Shown here: positions 8,081 to 17,121 of the stretch, piece by piece
How the letters are laid out: every line of letters starts with the position of its first letter
How positions within the stretch are numbered: the stretch's first letter is position 1
Assembly: GCA_964555705.1 (NCBI GenBank)
Contig: CAZKTN010000005.1
Coordinates: 1 to 64,000, forward strand
From: ZLKRG44 sp964555705
GTDB taxonomy: Bacteria > Planctomycetota > Phycisphaerae > Phycisphaerales > SM1A02
Length of the DNA: 64,000 nt
Reading direction: 5' to 3'
The notes under the pieces: generated by a model
Seen by the model: the letters and a program-made list of their open reading frames with translations, nothing else
Database searches by the model: none
What the model was told of the DNA's origin: nothing
Program-made: the position numbers and the translations under genes

Positions 8081-10183
8081 ATGGATCACTTGACCATCCC
8101 CTTCCACCGGCGCCTCCTCGGACAGCTGATGATCCTGGGCGTGCTGCCGACGACGCTCGTGATGGCGGGCATCGTGGCCTACAACCGCTGGACCGCATAC
8201 ACGGGCATGCTCGAGGAGCAGGAGCGTGCCCTCGTGACCACGGCCAGGCTCTCTGCGGCCGTCATTGAGGACACCAACAACAACATCCTCAGCCTGATGC
8301 AGGTGGTGGCCCGGGTGCAGGAGGCGGGGATGTTCGGAAAGCGCGCAGAGACGCTTGCGATGCTCGACGCGCTGCTGCGCTCGAACCCTGACCTGATCGG
8401 CATCTGCGTGGGCTACGAGCCCAATGCTGACGGCGCCGATGCCCGGAGCCTTGCGGACCCGTCGCTTCCGAAGGAGTCGATGGACTCGAGCGGCCGCTTC
8501 ATCCCCTACGTGTGGCGCGACTGGTCGGCTGGCGACCGCATCTCGATGAAGAACCTGACCAACATGTCAACGAGCCTGTACTACGGCGGCATGAAGGCGC
8601 GGTGGGAGACCCAGGGCGCGCGGACTCCACGCTGCACAGAGCCTTACGCGTACGACGGGCAGTTCATCGTCGAGCAGGCGGCGCCCATCATCATCGACGG
8701 GACCTTCAAGGGCATGGCGTGCGCCGACCGCTCGCTTCGGCTGGTCGACCGGATGCTGCGCGACGTGGCCGCGAATGCCGACGTCGATGCGTTCCTGATC
8801 TCGAGCGGATCGGACATCGCGGGGTTCGAGGCGGGACCCGCGTTCATTGCCGCGACGACCGACTCGCTGCGAGATGACGAGACCGACGTGAGCGGGCTGC
8901 TGCGCACAACGCTGATCGAGCGGAGCCCCTACGCAGCCGTGGTGCGAGACCTCTTCGCCGGCGGAGGAAACGCGACGATTCGCATCATGCCTGATCCTGT
9001 GGACGGCATCGAGTGCTACTTCGTGGGCGTCGGCATCACTGCGGGCGGCTGGCGGCTTGTGCTTCGCAAGCCGGTGCATGAGGTCACTGGGCCGCTGCAC
9101 GCGCAGACCTACTCCTCCGCATCCATCGCCGTGGCCGGAGTGGGCGCGGTGGCTGTGCTGCTCACGCTGCCGGCGATCCGCGTCTCACGCCGGATCCGCC
9201 GTGCCGTGAGCGCCGCCGAGCGGATCGCATCCGGCGACCTCGCGGTGCGCGACACGCCGAGCGGCCGCGGCGACGAGGCAGACGCGCTCCTTCACGCCCT
9301 CGCGCAGACATCCGCGGGGCTCGAGTCGATCGTGTCGCGCGTCAAGCAGACGACGATCCAGGTGAACTCGACGGCCACGCAGCTGGCCGCGACCGCACGC
9401 GAGCAGGAGGCCGGCGCGCAGTCGCTCGGCGCAAGCACGAGCCAGATTGCGGCGGCGGTGCAGGAGATCACGTCGACGTCGTCCGAGCTCTCGCGCACGA
9501 TGGAGAAGGTCGACCGTGCGGCATCCGAGACTGGGCGCCTCGCGCAGGAGGGGCGCACGAGCCTCGATGCGATGGGCAGCACGATGACGTCGCTCGATGC
9601 GGGCACCCAGTCGATCGCCGGCAAGCTTGCCACCATCAGCGACAAGGCGTCGACGATCAATTCGGTCGTCACCACCATCAGCAAGGTGGCCGACCAGACG
9701 AACCTGCTGTCGGTGAATGCCGCGATCGAGGCCGAGAAGGCCGGCGAGAACGGCGTTGGATTCCTCGTGGTTGCGCGCGAGATCAGGCGACTCGCCGACC
9801 AGACCGCTGCCGCCACGCTCGACATCGAGGAGACGGTGCGGCAGATGCAGAGCGCCGTCAGCGCGGGCGTGATGGAGATGGACCGCTTCAACGAGCAGGT
9901 GCGCCGGGGCGTCGCCGAGGTGGCCAAGGTCGCCACGCAGCTCGCCGAGATCATCGGGCAGGTCGATGCGGGAACCTCGCAGTTCAGCCAGGTGACCGCG
10001 GGGATGCACGCGCAGAGCCAGGGCGGCGCGCAGATCGCCGCGGCGATGCAGCAGTTCACGGCAGGCGTGCGCGAGGCGGTCACGGCCGCGCAGGAGACGT
10101 GCCGGTGCGCAACGAGCCTGCAGGAGTCGATCGCAGGACTCAAGTCGAGCGTCACCGCATTCCGCGTGCGCGAGGGCGGATAG
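8081..10183 (+). CDS. Methyl-accepting chemoreceptor, WspA-like
   Basis: This is the receptor of the Wsp-like chemosensory operon. From ATG 8081 it has 700 residues: a first membrane helix (about 10-32), a large periplasmic region of about 310 residues that looks like a double Cache sensor (it contains GYEPNADG and EPYAYDGQFIVEQAAPI), a second helix (about 347-370), a HAMP linker and a long signalling coiled coil. The hairpin tip near residues 535-560 reads ADQTNLLSVNAAIEAEKAGE and is followed by VVAREIRRLADQTA, the form found in WspA-type receptors. Starts at 7976 and 8048 are open in frame but lie ahead of the membrane anchor, so 8081 is preferred. The ligand is unknown. The receptor should signal through the two CheW proteins to the CheA hybrid downstream. 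Confidence 0.88.
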   Translation: MDHLTIPFHRRLLGQLMILGVLPTTLVMAGIVAYNRWTAYTGMLEEQERALVTTARLSAAVIEDTNNNILSLMQVVARVQEAGMFGKRAETLAMLDALLRSNPDLIGICVGYEPNADGADARSLADPSLPKESMDSSGRFIPYVWRDWSAGDRISMKNLTNMSTSLYYGGMKARWETQGARTPRCTEPYAYDGQFIVEQAAPIIIDGTFKGMACADRSLRLVDRMLRDVAANADVDAFLISSGSDIAGFEAGPAFIAATTDSLRDDETDVSGLLRTTLIERSPYAAVVRDLFAGGGNATIRIMPDPVDGIECYFVGVGITAGGWRLVLRKPVHEVTGPLHAQTYSSASIAVAGVGAVAVLLTLPAIRVSRRIRRAVSAAERIASGDLAVRDTPSGRGDEADALLHALAQTSAGLESIVSRVKQTTIQVNSTATQLAATAREQEAGAQSLGASTSQIAAAVQEITSTSSELSRTMEKVDRAASETGRLAQEGRTSLDAMGSTMTSLDAGTQSIAGKLATISDKASTINSVVTTISKVADQTNLLSVNAAIEAEKAGENGVGFLVVAREIRRLADQTAAATLDIEETVRQMQSAVSAGVMEMDRFNEQVRRGVAEVAKVATQLAEIIGQVDAGTSQFSQVTAGMHAQSQGGAQIAAAMQQFTAGVREAVTAAQETCRCATSLQESIAGLKSSVTAFRVREGG

Positions 10184-10186
10184 CGC

Positions 10187-10660
10187 GTGCGTGCGCTTGG
10201 GCTCTCGATCGGAGGCCGCGCGTGCGCGATTCCGCTGAGGCTCGTGGATGAGGTGCTGCCGATCGTGCCGGCCGATCCGGTTCCCGGCGGTCCGCCATGG
10301 CTCCTCGGGATGGCGATGCTGCGCGGGCGGCTCGTGCCGCTGATCGATGGGGGGATCCGGCTCGGCGGCGCGCCTGTGCCATGCACCATGAATGCGCGCA
10401 CCGTGCTGCTCGTGGCTGGCGCGTGCCAACCTCCGATGGCTGTGGCGCTGCGTGTCGAGCGCGTACGTGGCGTGTGCGACGCCGACCCACAGGCGCCCGG
10501 CTCGCATCCAGGCCTTGTGCACGCCGCCGACGGTGCGCTCGGCGCAATCACGGCCGCCGAGGGCGGGATGCTCACGTTCATCGATGCGGGATCGCTGCTG
10601 ACGCCTGCGGAACGGGCGCTGTTCCGTGATGAACCGCCCGGTACCGTGCAGGCTCCGTGA
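10187..10660 (+). CDS. cheW: CheW-like coupling protein (first copy, WspB position)
   Basis: This is a 157-residue CheW-domain protein starting at GTG 10187, three bases after the receptor stop codon. CheW proteins bridge receptors and CheA kinases in the signalling array. Visible family features are the opening CAIPLRLVDEVLPIV, GMAMLRGRLVPLID (the usual G..NLRG..VPVIDL region) and GMLTFIDAGSLLTPAE at the end. It is compact and has no extra domain. In the Wsp operon the gene after the receptor is likewise a CheW. Its last four bases (GTGA) are the start of cheR, so translation is probably coupled. Confidence 0.85.
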   Translation: MRALGLSIGGRACAIPLRLVDEVLPIVPADPVPGGPPWLLGMAMLRGRLVPLIDGGIRLGGAPVPCTMNARTVLLVAGACQPPMAVALRVERVRGVCDADPQAPGSHPGLVHAADGALGAITAAEGGMLTFIDAGSLLTPAERALFRDEPPGTVQAP

Positions 10661-11973
10661 TCCCACGCGCCACCGGCGATGCGAGTGCCATCTCACTGAT
10701 CGAGTCGCTGCTGCGGTCTCGGGGCGCGATCGCACCAGAGCTGCTTGATGCACGGACGGTCGAGTCGCTGGCACGAGCCCGATGCGCCTCCGGAGCCGCG
10801 GCGTCGCTCGAGGCGTATGCCCGGGTGCTGCAGTCGGACCCGAGCGAGGCGGACCGCCTCATCGGCGAGATCGCCGTCCCGGAGACGTGGTTCTTCCGCT
10901 ACCTGAGCAGCTTCGAGCTGCTTCGCTCGCTGCTGGCCTCGCACGCAGCCGACCGCACGCGCGATGTGCGAATCCTCTGCGCGGGATGCGCGGCGGGATG
11001 CGAACCTGTGTCGATCGCCATCGCGGCGCTTTCGGCGGGCGTGGCGGCCGAGCGCCTTGAGGTGATCGCCGTTGACCGCAACCCGCAGGCGGTGCGCGAT
11101 GCGCAGCGGGGCCAATGGCCCCTGCATGCGCTGCGCGAGGGTCTGCCCGAGTGGTCCTCCCCCTGGATCAGCGCGTTTCCCGCCGATGCGCGAGCGGCCG
11201 GCACGGACGTTGCCGTGGTGGATCCATCCGTGCTCGAGCGCATCCGATGGCGTGTGGGCGACGCCACCGCCGAGGCCATCGTCGAGCCGGGCTCGTGCGT
11301 TGGCGTCTTCTGCAGGAACGTGCTCATCTACCTCGATGCGGCTGCGCGGGAGTCCATGATGTCGCGCCTCATGGGCGCACTTGCGCCGGAGGGCCTCCTG
11401 TTTCTCGGGCACGCGGAGTCGATGGTGGGCCGTGCCGGGCTCGAGTCCGCAGGTGTCGCTGGCGCTTTCGCGTGGCGGCGCGCGCATGCCGGCGTGCCGG
11501 CAGCTGCTGCACCTGCGATCCGCCGGGACGCGGGGCCTTTGCGGCCGAGATCCCGACCCGCGCCGCCACCAGCGCAACCTCCTGCCCTCCAGGTGCCCGC
11601 ATCGCGGGCAGCCGAGCCCGCCGCGGCGCCGGCGGAACAGGCGATTGCGGCTGCACAGGATGCGCTCGCGCGCGGCGACACCGCATCGGCCCGCCATGGC
11701 CTGCTTCGGATGCGTGATGCGATTTCGCGGGGACAGCACGCCCCGCACGCCGATGAGATGGAACTCGCCGCTGGGCTGCTGTGCTCTATCGGCGAGCTTG
11801 ATGCCGCATTCGCCCTCTACTCGAGGATCGTGTTCGTGAACCCTGCCCATGACAGAGCGCTGCTGGCGATGGCCGAGCTTGCCGAGTCCCGCGGCCGCCC
11901 CGAGGAGGCCGCTCGCTACCGGGAGCGTCTCCGGCGCATGTCGGCTCGGCGGTCGGAGAGTGACCTCGCATGA
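10657..11973 (+). CDS. cheR: CheR methyltransferase with C-terminal TPR-like region (WspC position)
   Basis: CheR enzymes methylate receptor glutamates using S-adenosylmethionine and so set adaptation. This 438-residue protein begins at GTG 10657, overlapping cheW by 4 nt. The CheR core has PETWFFR near residue 75, a SAM-binding ILCAGCAAGCEPVSIAIA near 108 and FCRNVLIYLDAAARESMM near 219, all diagnostic. A Pro/Ala-rich linker leads to a C-terminal helical region of about 100 residues with TPR character (LLCSIGELDAAFALYSRIV). A TPR extension on CheR is a feature of WspC-type enzymes. It overlaps the next gene by ATGA. Confidence 0.9.
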   Translation: MIPRATGDASAISLIESLLRSRGAIAPELLDARTVESLARARCASGAAASLEAYARVLQSDPSEADRLIGEIAVPETWFFRYLSSFELLRSLLASHAADRTRDVRILCAGCAAGCEPVSIAIAALSAGVAAERLEVIAVDRNPQAVRDAQRGQWPLHALREGLPEWSSPWISAFPADARAAGTDVAVVDPSVLERIRWRVGDATAEAIVEPGSCVGVFCRNVLIYLDAAARESMMSRLMGALAPEGLLFLGHAESMVGRAGLESAGVAGAFAWRRAHAGVPAAAAPAIRRDAGPLRPRSRPAPPPAQPPALQVPASRAAEPAAAPAEQAIAAAQDALARGDTASARHGLLRMRDAISRGQHAPHADEMELAAGLLCSIGELDAAFALYSRIVFVNPAHDRALLAMAELAESRGRPEEAARYRERLRRMSARRSESDLA

Positions 11974-12545
11974 GCGACCGCTCCTCAGAGGCGACACTGC
12001 GTGAGGCGCTGACGAACCTCCTTGACAGGCCCGTGGGCGAAGAGACGCTCGCCGAGCATGCGCGCGATGCGGCGCGACCGCGGGAGGACCGGTGCGAGGA
12101 CTCGACGATCCTCCTTGCGGTGCGCATCGGCGCGGAGTGGTTCGCGCTGCCGGCCGAGAAGGTCATCCATGTCGGACCTGCTGTGCCCGTGCACCGCGTG
12201 CCGCACCGGGCGAGGGCTGCGTTCCGAGGCCTCGCGAACGTCGATGGCAGGATCGTGCCCGTCGTCGACCTCGGCCGGATGCTGGGGATCGATGCCGCAT
12301 CCGACAGCGACGCGGGATCGGCGCGCGTCGTGCTGTTTGGCGATGCCGATGCGCCGTGGGCGTGCATGGTCGACGCTGCGCCTGGCATGGCGGCCGTGTC
12401 ACTCAGCGAGGACGAGGCGCCTCCAGTCACGGTGAGCGAGGCACCCGACAGCATCACAGCGGGTCTCGTGCACACGGAGTGGGGGCGCGCATCGCGGGTT
12501 GACATGGTGCGGCTGATGCAGCTCGTCGACGGGATGGGGATGTAG
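11970..12545 (+). CDS. cheW: CheW-like coupling protein (second copy, WspD position)
   Basis: This is a second CheW-domain protein, 191 residues, starting at the ATGA overlap with cheR. A hydrophilic N-terminal extension of about 45 residues precedes the CheW fold, which shows ILLAVRIGAEWFALPAEKV, HRVPHRARAAFRGLANVDG and RIVPVVDLGRML. It ends GRASRVDMVRLMQLVDGM, close to the usual C terminus of WspD-type proteins. Having two CheW genes either side of cheR is the Wsp arrangement. The two copies differ enough in sequence and length that they are not a recent duplication. Confidence 0.85.
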   Translation: MSDRSSEATLREALTNLLDRPVGEETLAEHARDAARPREDRCEDSTILLAVRIGAEWFALPAEKVIHVGPAVPVHRVPHRARAAFRGLANVDGRIVPVVDLGRMLGIDAASDSDAGSARVVLFGDADAPWACMVDAAPGMAAVSLSEDEAPPVTVSEAPDSITAGLVHTEWGRASRVDMVRLMQLVDGMGM

Positions 12546-12548
12546 CCG

Positions 12549-14849
12549 ATGGACTTCGGCGGCCTGTCGCTCTTTGACCTCTTCCGCAGCGAGGCTGAGC
12601 AGCACTGCGGTGCGCTCGCCGATGGGCTGATCCGGCTTGAGCGAGATGCGCATGACCCGTCGCTTGTCGAGCCGCTGATGCGCGCGGCGCACTCGGTGAA
12701 GGGTGCAGCACGCATCATCGGGCTCGATGTGGCTGTATCGCTCGCGCACGCGATGGAGGACTGCCTCGTCAGGATCCAGAAGGGCCAGGAGACCCCGAGT
12801 GCGGCGCGCGTCGACGACCTTCTCAAGGGTGCCGATCTCCTGCTCGGGCTCTCGCGCCAGGCCGACGAGGCCGCGGCGCGCGCGTGGCTTGATTCGCAGT
12901 CGGGTGCAGTCGATGCGCTGTGCGCGTCCTTTGCGAGGCCGGTGGCCGCGGCGGCTGGCGCTGCTGTGCCCGCTGCCGCGGCGCAAGCCGCCGCGCCCGT
13001 GGCGGCGCCGACGGCAAAGGCCCCGACCCCACCACCCGCAGCACCGGATGCCGCGACCGGTGCAACCGCTGCCACGTCAGCTGCGCCCACCACACCCGCC
13101 ATCCCGCCTGCGACATCCGCACCTGCCGCAACGGGCGGCTCGAGCGTGCTCGTCAGCTCCTCCACCCTCGATGCGCTGCTGCGGCTGAGCGGCGAGGCGC
13201 TCGTCGAGGGACGGCGCCTCGAGAGGCTCGGCGACCTCGTGCTGCGCGCGCAGCGGACGAACCGCGCGCTGCTCGATGCCGTCGATGCGCGGCGCGACGA
13301 CCCATCAGCCGCCACGCTCCACGATGCCGCCACCGAGATGGCGCGCACGCTCTCGACGCTCTCCGACCGGATCGCAGCCACGTCGCGGCGCGGCGCTGAC
13401 ATCGGCACCACGCTGCACGCGCAGGCGCTCGAGGCTCGCATGCGCCCATTCAGGGATGCGTGCGCCGCACTGCCGCGCACTGTGCGCGACCTCGCGCGCA
13501 GCCTCGGCAAGTCGGTGCGGCTGGAGATTGCCGGCGAGCACGTGTCGGTCGACCGCGACATCCTCCGTCAGCTCGAGGCGCCACTTGGCCATCTTGTTCG
13601 CAACTGCCTTGACCACGGCATCGAGGCGCCTTCGGAGCGCGTTGCGGCAGGCAAGCCCGAAGAGGGCAGACTGAGGATCGAGGCGCGCCATCACGCAGGA
13701 TCGCTGCTGGTGAGCGTGGGCGACGACGGCCGCGGCATCGACCGCGACAGGCTGCGCGCACGCATCATCGAGCGCAAGCTCTCCCCTGCCGACATCGTCG
13801 CATCGCTCGATGACGCCGAGCTCCTCGACTTCCTGTTCCTGCCCGGCTTCTCGACTGCCACGACAGTGACCGATGTCTCAGGCCGAGGAGTCGGACTTGA
13901 CGTGGTGCGAGCCATGGCGCACGGCGTGGGCGGATCCGTCGAGGTCCGGTCCGATCCTGGGCGAGGCACCACATTCGCGATGCGGCTTCCGGTCACGCTG
14001 AGCGTGGTGCGTGCAGCGATGGTGTCGATCGCCGGAGAGCCCTATGCGCTGCCGCTCGCGCGGCTCGAGCGCATCGACCGCGTCGCGCGGGAGAGCGTGG
14101 AGACTGTCGAGGGCCGCGCCACGGCGCGAATCGCGGACCAGGCCGTTGGCCTCGTGCAGGCCACGGGGCTTCTTGAGCTTGGCGACGCAGAGCCCACCGG
14201 AGAGTCGCTCGCCGTCGTGAGCATCGGCGCGCGGGACCGCCTCTGCGGCCTCATCGTCGACGAGTTCCTCGGCGAGGACGACCTCGTGATCCGGACGCTC
14301 GACCCTCGCCTCGGCAAGGTGCCCCACGTATCTGCGGCAAGCATCCGCGACAACGGCCAGCTGCTGCTCCTTCTTGACGCGGACGACCTGGTGCAGTCGG
14401 CGCTTCAGATGCTCGGCGAGGGCCGGATCCGAGGCGCCGCGCGGCCTGCGGCGGCGGCTGGCGCGACGCGCAGGCGACGTGTGCTCGTCGTCGAGGACTC
14501 GATCACGGTGCGCGAGGTCGAGCGGCAGATGCTCCAGCGCGAGGGGTACGAGGTCGACGTCGCGGTCGATGGCGTCGACGGCTGGAACGCGCTGCAGCGC
14601 GGCGGCTACGACATCGTGCTCAGCGACGTCGACATGCCGCGCATGAACGGCATCGACTTCATCAGGACACTGCGCGCCGATCCGCGCTTCGCGACGATTC
14701 CGGTCATCATCGTCAGCTACAAGGACCGCGCCGAGGACCGCGAGGCCGGGCTTTCCGCGGGAGCCACCGCATACCTCACCAAGGGATCGTTCCATGACCG
14801 TTCGCTGCTGGCGACCGTCGCCGACCTGTGCGGAGGGCCCATCGCGTGA
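12549..14849 (+). CDS. cheA: Hybrid CheA histidine kinase with receiver domain (WspE-like)
   Basis: This is the central kinase of the operon, 766 residues. Domains in order: HPt with the phosphorylated His in RAAHSVKGAAR (His48); an Ala/Pro/Thr-rich linker (about 130-195); dimerization helices; an HATPase core with NCLDHGIEAPSERV, a G1 box SVGDDGRGID and a G2 box DVSGRGVGLDVV; a CheW-like regulatory domain; and a C-terminal receiver (about 640-766) with LVVEDS and the acceptor Asp in VLSDVDMPRMNG. There is no obvious separate P2 domain. A receiver fused to CheA is typical of WspE and of other alternative-function systems. It should phosphorylate the CheB and the REC-PP2C protein encoded directly downstream. 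Confidence 0.93.
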   Translation: MDFGGLSLFDLFRSEAEQHCGALADGLIRLERDAHDPSLVEPLMRAAHSVKGAARIIGLDVAVSLAHAMEDCLVRIQKGQETPSAARVDDLLKGADLLLGLSRQADEAAARAWLDSQSGAVDALCASFARPVAAAAGAAVPAAAAQAAAPVAAPTAKAPTPPPAAPDAATGATAATSAAPTTPAIPPATSAPAATGGSSVLVSSSTLDALLRLSGEALVEGRRLERLGDLVLRAQRTNRALLDAVDARRDDPSAATLHDAATEMARTLSTLSDRIAATSRRGADIGTTLHAQALEARMRPFRDACAALPRTVRDLARSLGKSVRLEIAGEHVSVDRDILRQLEAPLGHLVRNCLDHGIEAPSERVAAGKPEEGRLRIEARHHAGSLLVSVGDDGRGIDRDRLRARIIERKLSPADIVASLDDAELLDFLFLPGFSTATTVTDVSGRGVGLDVVRAMAHGVGGSVEVRSDPGRGTTFAMRLPVTLSVVRAAMVSIAGEPYALPLARLERIDRVARESVETVEGRATARIADQAVGLVQATGLLELGDAEPTGESLAVVSIGARDRLCGLIVDEFLGEDDLVIRTLDPRLGKVPHVSAASIRDNGQLLLLLDADDLVQSALQMLGEGRIRGAARPAAAAGATRRRRVLVVEDSITVREVERQMLQREGYEVDVAVDGVDGWNALQRGGYDIVLSDVDMPRMNGIDFIRTLRADPRFATIPVIIVSYKDRAEDREAGLSAGATAYLTKGSFHDRSLLATVADLCGGPIA

Positions 14850-15937
14850 GGATCGCCATCGTCAACGACCTGCGCATGGCGCAGGAGATCCTGAAGGCAT
14901 CGGTGGCGAGGATCCCGGGTGCGAGCGTCGCATGGGTCGCCGCCGATGGCGCGGAGGCATGCGCGCGATGCGCAAGCGACCGGCCCGACCTCATCCTGAT
15001 GGACATGGTGATGCCTGTGATGGACGGCGCGAAGGCCACTGCGCGCATCATGCGGGAGACGCCATGCCCCATCCTCGTGGTGACCAGCACGATCGAGGGC
15101 AACCTCGATCTTGTGTATGACGCGCTGTCGGCCGGCGCGATCGATGCAGTGCAGACGCCATCGGCCGCAGCGCTCAGCGCGCCGGGAGGACTCGATGCGC
15201 TCACGCGCCGGATCTCGCTGGTGCGTTCGCTGCATGCGCCGGGGCATGCGCACTCGCCATCCGCTGCGTTCACCGCCCAAGCCGTCGCTCCTGCGTGCCC
15301 ATCGGACACCAGCGGCGCATTGCGTGAGCAGGCAGGCACGTCAGGCGGCATCCGCAACCTGCTCGCCATCGGCGCATCCACCGGAGGGCCGCAGGCACTT
15401 GCATCGGTGCTCGGCGCGATCCCCCGCGGCTCGCTGCCCCCGACCGTGGTGGTGCAGCACATCGACCGGGACTTTGCGCCAGGACTTGCGCAGTGGCTCG
15501 CGAGCGTCACGGGGCATGATGTGCGGCCCGGGCTCCCTGGCGACGAGGTCGTGGCAGGCCGTGCGCTTGTCGCCACGGCCGACGCGCATGTTGTGCTCGC
15601 AGGCTCGCGGCTCCAGACTCGCACGGAGCCCCGCGAGTGCCTCTTCCGGCCCAGCGTTGACGTGCTCTTCTGCTCGCTCGCGTCGGACAGGATGCATGGC
15701 GGCACTGCGGTGCTCCTGACGGGCATGGGACGCGACGGCGCTGCGGGCCTTCTGCAGCTACGCAAGTCGGGATGGCGCACAATCGTGCAGGATGAGGCAT
15801 CAAGCGCCGTGTGGGGCATGCCCGGCGCCGCCGTCACGCTGGGCGCCGCCGAGCGGGTGCTGCCGCTGGAGAGGATCGGACACGCCATCGCCTCGCCCTC
15901 CGCTGGCGAGAGCGCAACCCATGGGCCACGCCAATGA
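14846..15937 (+). CDS. cheB: CheB methylesterase (WspF-like)
   Basis: CheB removes receptor methyl groups when its receiver is phosphorylated. This protein has 363 residues from GTG 14846, which overlaps the cheA stop as GTGA and has GGAGGG 8 nt upstream. The receiver begins RIAIVND, with Asn where most receivers have Asp, as in WspF; the acceptor Asp is in LILMDMVMPVMDG. After a linker, the esterase domain shows the full triad: Ser178 in GASTGG, His205 in VVQHID and Asp297 in TGMGRDGA. Their spacing is close to that in Salmonella CheB. The protein looks intact and active. The next gene starts within its stop codon. Confidence 0.92.
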   Translation: MRIAIVNDLRMAQEILKASVARIPGASVAWVAADGAEACARCASDRPDLILMDMVMPVMDGAKATARIMRETPCPILVVTSTIEGNLDLVYDALSAGAIDAVQTPSAAALSAPGGLDALTRRISLVRSLHAPGHAHSPSAAFTAQAVAPACPSDTSGALREQAGTSGGIRNLLAIGASTGGPQALASVLGAIPRGSLPPTVVVQHIDRDFAPGLAQWLASVTGHDVRPGLPGDEVVAGRALVATADAHVVLAGSRLQTRTEPRECLFRPSVDVLFCSLASDRMHGGTAVLLTGMGRDGAAGLLQLRKSGWRTIVQDEASSAVWGMPGAAVTLGAAERVLPLERIGHAIASPSAGESATHGPRQ

Positions 15938-17106
15938 CGCACGAACCCTCGCCGAAGCCTGACCGCCATGTTGTGCTTCTTGTCGACGACCAGCTCCTGA
16001 TCGGCGAGGCTGTGCGGCGCATCCTCGCGCCGCACGCTGACGTGGAGTACCACTTCTGCCAGGATCCGCTGAAGGCCATCGAGACGGCGCACAAGGTCTC
16101 GCCGACGGTCATCCTCCAGGACCTGGTGATGCCCGGCAAGGACGGGCTCGACCTTGTGCTCGAGTTCCGCGCCGACGAGCAGTTGCGCGAGGTTCCGCTC
16201 ATCGTGCTGAGCTCCCGCGAGGAGCCGGTCACCAAGGCCGAGGCCTTCGCACGCGGCGCGAACGACTACCTCGTGAAGCTGCCGGACCCGATCGAGATCC
16301 TCGCGCGAATCCGCCACCACTCGCGTGGCTACCGCGCGCTGCTCGAGCGCAATGCGGCATATGACGCGCTCGCGAGCGAGCTCGCCCAGGCCTCCGACTA
16401 CGTGCAGTCGATCCTCCCCAAGCCCATGGAGGAGCCGGACATCGCCGCACGCGGCGCGTTCATCCCGAGCGCGTCGCTCGGTGGCGACTTCTTCGGCTGG
16501 TCGCGGCTCCCGGATGGGCGTGTCGTCGTGTTCCTGATCGACGTGTGCGGACATGGGGTCGGTCCGGCGCTGCTGTCGGTGAGCGTGAGCAATGCGCTGA
16601 CTACGGGTGCGATGGGCGTGGATCCCGCATCGCCTGCGGCGGTGCTCGAGCGCCTCAACAGCGCCTTCCCGATGACGCACCACCGCGGCATGTACTTCAC
16701 GAGCTGGTACTGCGTGATTGACCTGACCGCAGGCACGCTCACGTGGGCAGGTGGAGGCCACCCGCCGGCGCTGCTCGTGCGCGCCGGCGGCGAAGTGCAG
16801 GAGCTCGAGTCGCAGGGCACGCCCACTGGGATGATCCCTGACGTGCCGTTCTCGCAGGATGTGGTGCGCGTGCGCACGGGCGACCGGCTCTTCATCTACA
16901 GCGACGGCATCGTCGAGCTGCTGCTGCCGTCGGGCACCGTCGGCACGCACTCGGAGTTCAGGTCATTCGTGTCGGGCGAGGCGATCCGCGCGAGCGACCC
17001 CATCGCATCCATGCTCGACCACGCTCGCGAGCGCCAGGGCGGACCTAGCTTCGCGGATGACGTGAGCATCGTCGAGGTCACGCTTCGCGCGGTGGCCGCG
17101 ACCTGA
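15934..17106 (+). CDS. Response regulator with PP2C/SpoIIE phosphatase output
   Basis: This is the output protein of the chemosensory operon, 390 residues, starting at the ATGA overlap with cheB. Residues 10-130 are a receiver domain (LLVDDQ; acceptor Asp63 in LQDLVMPGKDG; Lys in YLVKLPD). A short coiled linker (about 135-160) leads to a SpoIIE-type PP2C serine/threonine phosphatase: metal-binding Asp185 in GGDFFGW, Asp203 in DVCGHG, then AGGGHPPALL, YSDGIVEL and FADDVSIVEV. Relatives such as RsbU dephosphorylate anti-sigma-factor antagonists in partner-switching pathways. In Wsp operons this position holds the diguanylate cyclase WspR, so the expected output here is protein dephosphorylation rather than cyclic-di-GMP. 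No STAS or anti-sigma partner gene lies in the window. Confidence 0.9.
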   Translation: MTHEPSPKPDRHVVLLVDDQLLIGEAVRRILAPHADVEYHFCQDPLKAIETAHKVSPTVILQDLVMPGKDGLDLVLEFRADEQLREVPLIVLSSREEPVTKAEAFARGANDYLVKLPDPIEILARIRHHSRGYRALLERNAAYDALASELAQASDYVQSILPKPMEEPDIAARGAFIPSASLGGDFFGWSRLPDGRVVVFLIDVCGHGVGPALLSVSVSNALTTGAMGVDPASPAAVLERLNSAFPMTHHRGMYFTSWYCVIDLTAGTLTWAGGGHPPALLVRAGGEVQELESQGTPTGMIPDVPFSQDVVRVRTGDRLFIYSDGIVELLLPSGTVGTHSEFRSFVSGEAIRASDPIASMLDHARERQGGPSFADDVSIVEVTLRAVAAT

Positions 17107-17121
17107 GGGGAGTGACCGCCG

